From Candidatus Omnitrophota bacterium (GTDB lineage Bacteria; Omnitrophota; Gorgyraeia; Gorgyraeales; Gorgyraeaceae): 14,081 nucleotides of DNA. The translations under genes and the position numbers were made by a program. The notes under the pieces are model-generated. The model had not been told where the DNA came from. It saw only the letters and a list, made by a program, of their open reading frames with translations, and searched no databases. Shown here one piece after another: positions 7,084 to 12,994 of this stretch (positions are counted from its first letter, which is position 1; the number at the start of each line of letters is the position of its first letter). The DNA is taken from positions 1 to 14,081 of the forward strand of contig JAGVFL010000142.1 in NCBI GenBank assembly GCA_020057645.1, given 5' to 3'.

Positions 7084-8666
7084 TGTCATGGAGTAGCGGA
7101 GCGCAGCTCCGCGCCCTTATATTAATTTTATTTTTCGTTCTTTTATCTCCTTGCATTTTGGAAGCATCCCCTTCAGTCGATGTCCCTTTGCGCCACTGGA
7201 GCTACGACGCTATTGAAAAACTCGCGATTATCGGTCTTTGCGACATAGCCGATATAGGCATTCGTCCGGTCTCCCGCATAAAAATGGCTTACATTGTTAA
7301 AACCGCCATTGATAAAGCCCGCGACTACGACAAGGAGTTTGACTGGAACGAGCAGGAATATTTAGAGACTTTATTAAATAAACTTATAGGCGAATTTAGA
7401 GTAGAGCTTGTAGCTATTGGCGTTGAGGTTGCGAGCACCTTTGACCAGCCGCTTCCAAAGAATACAATAAAACTTTTAAGCGGCCTGAAGATCGAAAAGG
7501 TTTATACTAAGCTTGATAAAAATCGCTTGCTCTTTGAAAATAAAGACGGCTGGATCCTGAAAGACGGATTTAACGCCAGAGTCAAGGCTACGGCATGGGC
7601 TAAGTTATCTAATATATGCGCGGTATCTGTAACGCCTGGCATAAGATATTCCAGTGAAGATACAGACGTTAATATAGAAGACGCTCATGTAAGGCTTAAT
7701 CCCACAGGCTGGAATACCGAATACGCTATAGGACGATCTTCCATGTGGTGGGGCCCGGGTTTCCATGGCTCAGTCCTTATGACTGACAATGCATTTCCCA
7801 TGGATACCCTGAGGATTAATAATATCTGGCCTTTCAGGCTTCCATGGGTATTTAAAAAGATGGGAAGATGGAGCGGGACATGGTTTATATCGAGGTTAGA
7901 GAAAAAATTTAACCCTTCTCATCCTATATTTACAGGGTGGAAACTGGACTATATACCGGCGGAATTTTTAAAGTTTGGGGTAGGCCATATCCTTATGTTC
8001 GGCGGCAAAGGCGTTAATATGTATAGCATTCATGATTTTGTAGGCAATAGCTCTCTTTTCTTCAGCTCAGGCGGAGGAGCGGACGATCCTGAAAACCACA
8101 TCATGTCATGGGATGCCCAGCTTTTTTTAAGGCGTATAGACAGATTTTTACCTATTGCCACAGGCGCCAAGCTTTATACAGAATGGGGCGCAGAAGACGA
8201 ATCCAAGAGTATTCCCGTGGATTTTGCGTCTATAACCGGCGCGTATTTTACAGATGTTTTTAAAATCCCTGGTTTTGACGTAAAAGCTGAAATCGCCAGG
8301 TTTCATAAGGTTTTTTATACGCATTTTAAGTATATATCTGGTTTTACCCATAGAGGTAACTTTATAGGCCATCACGCAGGCGGGGATTCGGAGGATATGG
8401 CGCTTAGCGCTATATTTAATTTTCCGGATGAATATAAATTCAGCGCCACTTTTAGCCGTATGCGTAGAGGCCTTACCAAGGCCCTTATAGAAACCACCAA
8501 TCAAATAAGATTAGAATTTAGTTTAACTAATGCCTTAAATATGTATAATATAAAAGATGTAGAAGTAACGCTATTCTACGAGCTTGACGATATTACAAAC
8601 TTTGAAAACACCGGCTCCACAGCCAATAACCACATCATCGGCGCAGAAATCACCAGGAAGTTTTAA
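7083..8666 (+). CDS. wzi: Wzi-like capsule assembly outer-membrane protein
   Basis: This 527-residue predicted outer-membrane beta-barrel resembles the Wzi / capsule assembly family, which helps attach or organise capsule at the cell surface. A signal peptide covers residues 1-28 (hydrophobic core 12-24, likely cleavage after ILEA). Next comes an SLH-like N-terminal segment, PLRHWSYDAIEKLAIIGLCD, with PVSRIKMAY. The Wzi signature is GRSSMWWGPGFHGSVLMTDN (217-236), followed by alternating-strand sequence and a terminal Phe, as in barrel proteins. The start at 7083 overlaps the uxs stop; an in-frame ATG at 7068 inside uxs is the alternative. There is no Shine-Dalgarno. Residues 3-11, the signal-peptide n-region with its only Arg, are encoded by repeat C2. 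Confidence 0.84.
   Translation: MSWSSGAQLRALILILFFVLLSPCILEASPSVDVPLRHWSYDAIEKLAIIGLCDIADIGIRPVSRIKMAYIVKTAIDKARDYDKEFDWNEQEYLETLLNKLIGEFRVELVAIGVEVASTFDQPLPKNTIKLLSGLKIEKVYTKLDKNRLLFENKDGWILKDGFNARVKATAWAKLSNICAVSVTPGIRYSSEDTDVNIEDAHVRLNPTGWNTEYAIGRSSMWWGPGFHGSVLMTDNAFPMDTLRINNIWPFRLPWVFKKMGRWSGTWFISRLEKKFNPSHPIFTGWKLDYIPAEFLKFGVGHILMFGGKGVNMYSIHDFVGNSSLFFSSGGGADDPENHIMSWDAQLFLRRIDRFLPIATGAKLYTEWGAEDESKSIPVDFASITGAYFTDVFKIPGFDVKAEIARFHKVFYTHFKYISGFTHRGNFIGHHAGGDSEDMALSAIFNFPDEYKFSATFSRMRRGLTKALIETTNQIRLEFSLTNALNMYNIKDVEVTLFYELDDITNFENTGSTANNHIIGAEITRKF
7090..7115. repeat. Palindromic repeat C2 inside the wzi signal-peptide coding region
   Basis: GGAGTA followed by stem GCGGAGC (7096-7102), loop GCA, GCTCCGC (7106-7112), then GCC. 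It is translated as residues 3-11 of the Wzi-like protein. It is the only C copy read as protein; the others follow stop codons directly. Confidence 0.85.
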
Positions 8667-8678
8667 AAGATCTCCACC

Positions 8679-8707
8679 TTGTATTTTCCATATATTTGAT
8701 ATATAAT
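8679..8707 (+). promoter_or_regulatory. Sigma70-type promoter of the toxin-antitoxin-like pair
   Basis: -35 TTGTAT (8679-8684), 17-nt spacer, -10 TATAAT (8702-8707). Transcription would start at about 8714, the A of the ATG, implying a leaderless mRNA. No Shine-Dalgarno is present upstream of that ATG, in agreement. Confidence 0.65.
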
Positions 8708-8713
8708 TTATTT

Positions 8714-8974
8714 ATGAAAAATATTATACTGCCTAAGGAATTTAAAGAATATTTCTGGGATTGCGATTTTAAGGCATTAAAATTTGCTGAATATCATGAA
8801 TTTATTCTCGGCCGCCTGCTGAAACTTGGCGGGATAAAAGCTATTATCTGGATATACAGGCATTTTTCCAGGAAAGACATACATGGTTATTTAAAGGAAA
8901 GAGGCCGAAAGGATCTTGATGCCAGAAGCTATTTGTTTTGGTCTAAGGTATTAAACTACAAAGAGTTATGGTAA
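8714..8974 (+). CDS. DUF6922-like putative antitoxin
   Basis: This 86-residue protein resembles the small DUF6922-type proteins encoded directly upstream of AbiEii-family nucleotidyltransferases. The supporting features are an aromatic N-terminal FKEYFWDCDFKAL, a central EFILGRLLKLGGIKAIIWIYRHF, and a C-terminal RKDLDARSYLFWSKVLN. It is probably the antitoxin or regulator of the pair; there is no recognisable helix-turn-helix that I would defend. The ATG at 8714 is preferred over the in-frame TTG at 8696, which falls inside the promoter. Its stop overlaps the next gene's start by 7 nt, so the two are co-translated. Family recall is from sequence pattern only. Confidence 0.7.
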   Translation: MKNIILPKEFKEYFWDCDFKALKFAEYHEFILGRLLKLGGIKAIIWIYRHFSRKDIHGYLKERGRKDLDARSYLFWSKVLNYKELW

Positions 8975-9615
8975 AAGCCCTTCATTATGAAATATTAGAT
9001 CGAAAAAGAAAAAAAATACTCCCAAAACTTATTTTTCTAAAGGATAGGTTTTATCTGGCAGGAGGCACGGCATTAGCCCTCCAGATAGGCCACAGGACTT
9101 CTATAGATTTTGATTATTTTACAAATAAGCCATTTGATAACGCTCGCGTATTTCAGGAATTTGAGTCGATCTTTCCTGACAGCCGCATAGAAAAAACCCA
9201 GGACATAAAGGATACATTGAGTTTTATCCTGGAGCCGGGCATTAAATTTTCTTTGTTCAATATTAAAGATAGGCCCGTATGTCCTATAGCGAGGGCTGAG
9301 TATTTTAATTTGCTTGGCGAATTAGACATAGCGGCAATGAAAATTATCGCTTTGACGCGTGCGGCATACCGCGATTATGTGGACATGTATTTTATCTTAA
9401 AAAACCATGATTTAAATGATATAATCTCTCTGGCAAAGAAGAAATACAAAAACTTTGACGAAGGCATATACCTTAAATGCCTGCTGTCATATACTGATGT
9501 GGAAATAGCGCCTATAAAATTTATGCCGGGCTTTAAAAAGGATAAAAAAGAAATATTCTCCCATATCGAAAACCATGTAAAAACCTACATTAAGAATAAA
9601 CTCCCTGCCCCTTGA
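8968..9615 (+). CDS. AbiEii/AbiGii-type nucleotidyltransferase (putative toxin)
   Basis: This 215-residue nucleotidyltransferase-fold protein of the AbiEii / DUF1814 family is the toxin component of type IV-like toxin-antitoxin and phage-abortive systems. Family members transfer nucleotides to RNA such as tRNA. The catalytic motif is FYLAGGTALALQIGHRTSIDFDYF (28-51): GGTAL, the HR pair (42-43), and D47/D49 as metal ligands. The second family motif, AAMKIIALTRAAYRDYVDMYFI (122-143), has K125, R135-D136 and D139. All key residues are intact, so an active enzyme is likely. It overlaps the upstream antitoxin-like gene by 7 nt. It is shorter than lactococcal AbiEii (about 300 residues), so its target and antiviral role are unproven. 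Confidence 0.86.
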   Translation: MVKALHYEILDRKRKKILPKLIFLKDRFYLAGGTALALQIGHRTSIDFDYFTNKPFDNARVFQEFESIFPDSRIEKTQDIKDTLSFILEPGIKFSLFNIKDRPVCPIARAEYFNLLGELDIAAMKIIALTRAAYRDYVDMYFILKNHDLNDIISLAKKKYKNFDEGIYLKCLLSYTDVEIAPIKFMPGFKKDKKEIFSHIENHVKTYIKNKLPAP

Positions 9616-9633
9616 CAACCTCCAAAATTCCTA

Positions 9634-9662
9634 TTGCATTTATTTTTCCCATACGCTATAAT
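9634..9662 (+). promoter_or_regulatory. Sigma70-type promoter of the SLBB export gene
   Basis: -35 TTGCAT (9634-9639), 17-nt spacer, -10 TATAAT (9657-9662) within CGCTATAATCA. Predicted transcription starts near 9669, leaving a 5' leader of about 190 nt that holds repeats B3 and D2. Confidence 0.65.
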
Positions 9663-9684
9663 CATTTTAATCATATTTAAAATA

Positions 9685-9743
9685 CACCTGCGAGGTGGCC
9701 GACCTGTCCCGAGCGAAACCGAGGGAAGGCCTCCTCGCAGGTG
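9685..9743. repeat. Palindromic repeat B3 with enlarged loop
   Basis: Outer stem CACCTGCGAGG (9685-9695) with CCTCGCAGGTG (9733-9743); inner GGCC (9697-9700) with GGCC (9728-9731). Relative to B1 and B2 the stem has two base-pair exchanges, both compensated. The 3-nt loop of B1 is replaced by about 27 nt containing its own TCCC...GGGA pairing. The typical GTGAGGTT extension follows, here not near a start codon. Confidence 0.88.
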
Positions 9744-9760
9744 GTGAGGTTTAAAGCATA

Positions 9761-9846
9761 TGTCATTGCGAGTCCGTCTAAGGCACCGAAGCGACCGAGG
9801 ACGAAATGTCCGAGGAAGTGCCGAGTCCTCCGGACGAGGCCAATCT
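9761..9846. repeat. Palindromic repeat D2, long imperfect hairpin
   Basis: It begins TGTCATTGCGAG and ends CAATCT, the ends of the left half of D1, but has a different interior. Nested pairings: ATTG (9765-9768) with CAAT (9841-9844), GTCCG (9772-9776) with CGGAC (9831-9835), GGCAC (9782-9786) with GTGCC (9818-9822), GGAC (9799-9802) with GTCC (9808-9811) over a GAAAT loop. It ends 4 nt before the Shine-Dalgarno of the SLBB gene. Confidence 0.75.
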
Positions 9847-9849
9847 AAC

Positions 9850-9855
9850 AGGAGG
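9850..9855 (+). promoter_or_regulatory. Strong ribosome binding site of the SLBB gene
   Basis: A perfect AGGAGG lies 6 nt before ATG 9862, the best Shine-Dalgarno in the window. Two upstream segments can pair with it: CCTCCT (9730-9735) in B3 and CCTCC (9827-9831) in D2. Confidence 0.85.
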
Positions 9856-9861
9856 TTTTAA

Positions 9862-12717
9862 ATGTCCAAAAGATTTTCTTTAATCAATCTTTCTATTGCC
9901 ATAATATTTCTACTAACCACTATCTTCCCCTCCGGCGCATTTTCATATTCTAATGCCGGAGATACTTTGGAACGCGACTTCGTAGACGAGTCTAAGGGTT
10001 CTGATATAGTATCTTTCAAAAAGATCCGCTGCCCAAACTGCCTTATGGAATTTTTCTACATCCCTGGTAAGGACAGCCCCCATTCGCATTGGGTCAAGTA
10101 TGAGGTCAAGGAAGAATTAAATGCAAATAAAGAAGAAGGCCTGAATATCGAAGACAGCTTAAAAGATAATCAGGATAAGATAAAAGAATTAAAGAAACAA
10201 GACAAACTTTTTGGACTTTTTAAGCTTGGGAGCGAAACCAAAGATAAAAATGTTAAAAAAGAAGAAGCTGTTAAAACAGCTTTAACTACCCAGAAATTAG
10301 AAGGCCAGGTTGGATATAAGCTTCGCCAACAGCTTACCTGCCCTTACGATGGTTTTGTGTTTTTCCCTGAAGGAGATTTATTAGATCAGGCTAAATTTAA
10401 ACCCAGCCTGGCTTTATTCCAGGAACCATCCAATATAGAATCCAGTTTTTCTAAGTCTATTTCTTTTGGGGCATCGAAGGATTTGAAACAATTTGGTTAT
10501 GAGTTGTTTCTAGTTGATGAGAAGTCTGAAAAAGAAGAAGAAAAAAAGGAAGCCTCAACCAATAAGTCTTTAGAGTCACTTGCAACGCTAGGTATGTTAA
10601 AGTCTGCTCTTGGCCCAGCAGCTCAAGGCTCTATGCTTTCTTTCCAGGGTACAGGTTCACAGGATACGGCAGTTGTTCCTGTAAGCTCTGATTATATTGT
10701 TGGCCCGGGAGATACACTTCTTATTAATATCTGGGGTAGCGTCCAGGAAAGCTTCCCTGTAGAAGTTGACAGGGAAGGTAAAATCATGCTCCCTAAGTCA
10801 GGGCCTCTTTATATTTGGGGCATGAAGCTTAAAGAAGCCGAGACCCGTATTACCCAGCGCCTCAATGAGTTCTATACTAATTTCAATGTAGATGTTTCTA
10901 TGGGTAAACTTAGAAATATTCGTGTTTTTATAATGGGTGAGACTAAAAAACCGGGAGCATATTTAATAAGTTCTCAGTCTAATATATTCCAGGCGCTATA
11001 CATAGCAGGCGGGCCTACTAAAGTAGGTTCCATGCGTAGAATTAAGGTAATTAGTTCTGACAGCAAAACAAGAGAAGTAGATCTTTATCAGTTTTTGTTA
11101 AAAGGTGAGACAGGAGATAATTCCGTTATCCAGTCAGGCGATACCATATTTATTCCACCTATAGGAGATGTAGTAGCTATTTCTGGTAACGTCAAACGTC
11201 CTGGAATATATGAAACCAAAGGCGACATTTCTTTAAGTGACCTTATAGAATTTGCAGGCGGCATTACTCCTACAGGAAATCTCCAGCATCTTCAGGTAGA
11301 GCGCATTAAAGATAATGAACGCCGTGTAATAGTGGATATAGAATTTAAAAATAATAGTTTTAAAGATATAAATCTTCGTAACGGCGATATGGTTATAGTT
11401 TCTCCCATAGTCAGGCTTAAACATAATTTTGTAACCATACTCGGTAACGTAGAAAACCCTGGCGATTATGGCCTTAAAGAAGATATGTCTATTAAAGATA
11501 TTATGCAGATGGCCAAGGGCCTTATGCCTGGCACTTATCTATCCAGAGCTGAGATTGCGCGTGTCTCCAAAGATCGTTCTCGCGAAATCATTCCTATAAA
11601 CCTGGATAAGATGATGATGGGCGGTAAAGACGAAGATATCTCTTTAAAAGAATGGGATATACTTTTAGTTTACTCAGAAGCAGAGGCCTCAGCTCCGAGT
11701 TTTGTAGAAATAGACGGCTCTGTCAATAAGCCCGGTAAATACGAGCTCACGCCGAATATGAAAATTTCCGACCTTATTTTCAGGGCAGGAGGCGTTACTT
11801 CAAAAGATTTTATTAGAGGCGCTGAGTTATTTCATATTGTTCCGGGAGAACAGCCTGTCGTGAGAGAGATCGGCGTTAAAAGGATTTTCGGCTCAAATAT
11901 TCAAATAGATAAAGATATCATTCTCCAGGCCGGAGATACACTTTTTGTGAAGCGTGAACCCAAGCTTACTGAGAAAAAGATGATTACTGTGAGGGGCGAA
12001 GTAAGGTTCCCGGGCATCTATCCGATAATCGAAGGTGAAAGGCTCAGCGATTTAATAGTTCGCGCCGGCGGATACACCAGTGACGCGTTTTTACCCGGAG
12101 CCGTATTCACAAGAAAATCCATCAAAGAAGTCCAGGAAAAGATGAGAGCGCGTTTTATGGAGAAGGAACAACGCACTATCATGGAAGAACAGCAGGCAAT
12201 GTTATTAAGGGCAGGGAGTTCTGCAAGCGCAGATGCTATAACCCAATCTCTGAGGGCCAGAATGGACATGATGGAGATAATTTCAGGCGCTGATATAGAA
12301 GGCCGCATGGTTATATCGCTTTTACCGCTGGAGCAGTTAAAACACTCTAAATACAATATCCCCCTTGAAGACGGAGATTCTATTACTATACCGGAGTCGC
12401 CTTCAGCAGTTACAGTAATAGGCAGTGTCAATAATCCTACATCAGTTCCTTTTGAAATAGGTAAGGGTATAGACTATTACATCCGGAGAACAGGCGGCCT
12501 TACGAAGCACGCTGATAAAACCGGCATATACGTTATGCGCGCCAACGGCGAAGCTATTAATAAATTCATGATGACGAAGTTTGTAGAGCAAGGCGATACT
12601 ATAGTCATACCCCAGGAATTTAAATACTGGACTCCTCCCGGACAACTTCTTAAAGATACGGTCGAAGTCTTATCCCGCATAGCAATCGGAGTCGGCATCA
12701 TCGCCGCCCTTAACTAA
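9862..12717 (+). CDS. SLBB-domain polysaccharide export protein (Wza-like) with N-terminal zinc-ribbon-like insert
   Basis: This 951-residue protein carries an N-terminal signal peptide (1-28, cleavage after GAFS) and probably acts as the periplasmic/outer-membrane export channel for polysaccharide. Residues 57-60 (CPNC) and 160-163 (CPYD) form a split zinc-knuckle-like pair separated by a charged, Lys/Glu-rich linker. The polysaccharide export domain begins at DYIVGPGDTLLINIWG (277-292). Six SLBB-like repeats follow, starting near 354, 437, 523, 614, 707 and 849, each with the pattern GxVxxPGxY...L..AGG. A charged coiled segment (about 755-800) interrupts the last two. The C-terminus, LLKDTVEVLSRIAIGVGIIAALN, is a hydrophobic helix that may insert in the outer membrane as in Wza. 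It is far longer than Wza (about 380 residues) and resembles the multi-SLBB proteins of exopolysaccharide loci. It has its own promoter and a strong ribosome binding site. Confidence 0.93.
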   Translation: MSKRFSLINLSIAIIFLLTTIFPSGAFSYSNAGDTLERDFVDESKGSDIVSFKKIRCPNCLMEFFYIPGKDSPHSHWVKYEVKEELNANKEEGLNIEDSLKDNQDKIKELKKQDKLFGLFKLGSETKDKNVKKEEAVKTALTTQKLEGQVGYKLRQQLTCPYDGFVFFPEGDLLDQAKFKPSLALFQEPSNIESSFSKSISFGASKDLKQFGYELFLVDEKSEKEEEKKEASTNKSLESLATLGMLKSALGPAAQGSMLSFQGTGSQDTAVVPVSSDYIVGPGDTLLINIWGSVQESFPVEVDREGKIMLPKSGPLYIWGMKLKEAETRITQRLNEFYTNFNVDVSMGKLRNIRVFIMGETKKPGAYLISSQSNIFQALYIAGGPTKVGSMRRIKVISSDSKTREVDLYQFLLKGETGDNSVIQSGDTIFIPPIGDVVAISGNVKRPGIYETKGDISLSDLIEFAGGITPTGNLQHLQVERIKDNERRVIVDIEFKNNSFKDINLRNGDMVIVSPIVRLKHNFVTILGNVENPGDYGLKEDMSIKDIMQMAKGLMPGTYLSRAEIARVSKDRSREIIPINLDKMMMGGKDEDISLKEWDILLVYSEAEASAPSFVEIDGSVNKPGKYELTPNMKISDLIFRAGGVTSKDFIRGAELFHIVPGEQPVVREIGVKRIFGSNIQIDKDIILQAGDTLFVKREPKLTEKKMITVRGEVRFPGIYPIIEGERLSDLIVRAGGYTSDAFLPGAVFTRKSIKEVQEKMRARFMEKEQRTIMEEQQAMLLRAGSSASADAITQSLRARMDMMEIISGADIEGRMVISLLPLEQLKHSKYNIPLEDGDSITIPESPSAVTVIGSVNNPTSVPFEIGKGIDYYIRRTGGLTKHADKTGIYVMRANGEAINKFMMTKFVEQGDTIVIPQEFKYWTPPGQLLKDTVEVLSRIAIGVGIIAALN

Positions 12718-12718
12718 T

Positions 12719-12744
12719 GGAGTAGCGGAGCGAAGCTCCGCGCC
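12719..12744. repeat. Palindromic repeat C3
   Basis: GGAGTA, then stem GCGGAGC (12725-12731), loop GAA, GCTCCGC (12735-12741), then GCC. It starts one base after the SLBB stop, again as TAATGGAGTAGCG. It may end or stabilise the transcript, but no U tract follows. Confidence 0.88.
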
Positions 12745-12749
12745 TATTT

Positions 12750-12770
12750 GGAGTAGCGAAGCTCCGCGCC
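12750..12770. repeat. Palindromic repeat C4, shortened copy
   Basis: It matches C3 except for loss of GGAGC from the left arm, which removes most of the stem and leaves GGAG...CTCC. It lies 5 nt after C3 in the same orientation, forming a tandem pair, probably a decayed duplicate. Confidence 0.8.
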
Positions 12771-12800
12771 TATGATGTTATCGTGAGGGGTTAGCTGAGA

Positions 12801-12835
12801 CTCCTACGGGGTGGCCGTAGGCCTCCCCGTAGGTG
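12801..12835. repeat. Palindromic repeat B4
   Basis: Outer stem CTCCTACGGGG (12801-12811) with CCCCGTAGGTG (12825-12835), one mismatch; inner GGCCGTAGGCC (12813-12823). It lacks the GTGAGGTT extension of B1-B3 and does not precede a start codon. With C3 and C4 it makes up the first half of the gap after the SLBB gene. Confidence 0.88.
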
Positions 12836-12868
12836 GCTTGATTGTTGTGATCTCCCCTAAATTTTCCC

Positions 12869-12897
12869 TTGCGTCTATCCTTAAAATCCGCTATAAT
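12869..12897 (+). promoter_or_regulatory. Candidate sigma70-type promoter upstream of the ATPase gene
   Basis: -35 TTGCGT (12869-12874), 17-nt spacer, -10 TATAAT (12892-12897), again inside CGCTATAATCA as at 9654. It would start transcription near 12904 and give a leader of about 90 nt. Confidence 0.5.
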
Positions 12898-12910
12898 CAA
12901 GTTTATTATT

Positions 12911-12929
12911 CATAATGATAAGCATTATG
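12911..12929. promoter_or_regulatory. Possible operator: inverted repeat upstream of the ATPase promoter
   Basis: CATAATG (12911-12917) and CATTATG (12923-12929) are exact reverse complements with a 5-nt spacer. The site lies between the two candidate promoters, 10 nt upstream of the second -35, where a repressor could bind. Its binding protein is unknown and chance occurrence in AT-rich DNA is possible. Confidence 0.35.
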
Positions 12930-12938
12930 TAAAACAAT

Positions 12939-12966
12939 TTGACAGAATGTATATTTGTGATATACT
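12939..12966 (+). promoter_or_regulatory. Sigma70-type promoter of the ATPase gene
   Basis: -35 TTGACA (12939-12944), 16-nt spacer, -10 TATACT (12961-12966). Predicted start is near 12973, giving a leader of about 22 nt with AAAGGA (12983-12988) 6 nt before the ATG at 12995. Confidence 0.6.
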
Positions 12967-12994
12967 TGTAACAGCAAAACATAAAGGATAAGAT

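Noticed and set aside
7068..7085. Start of the Wzi-like protein at ATG 7068
   Set aside because: It would overlap uxs by 16 nt without a ribosome binding site; the ATG at 7083 forms a TAATG coupling junction. It is kept only as an alternative because it adds a Lys to the signal peptide.
7150..7175. Lipoprotein signal in the Wzi-like protein (LLSPC)
   Set aside because: Pro directly before Cys does not fit a lipobox; a signal peptidase I site after ILEA and a beta-barrel end with Phe fit better.
9612..9617. Consensus TTGACA as -35 of the SLBB promoter
   Set aside because: It overlaps the toxin stop codon, lies 39 nt from the TATAAT at 9657, and has no -10 at normal spacing; TTGCAT at 9634 is correctly spaced.
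12719..12770. Rho-independent terminator after the SLBB gene
   Set aside because: The hairpins are GC-rich but no run of T follows; the same element also occurs mid-operon and inside a coding region, so termination is not its general role.
450..12835. CRISPR array
   Set aside because: The repeats are palindromes of several families dispersed singly between genes, with no regular spacing, spacers or cas genes.
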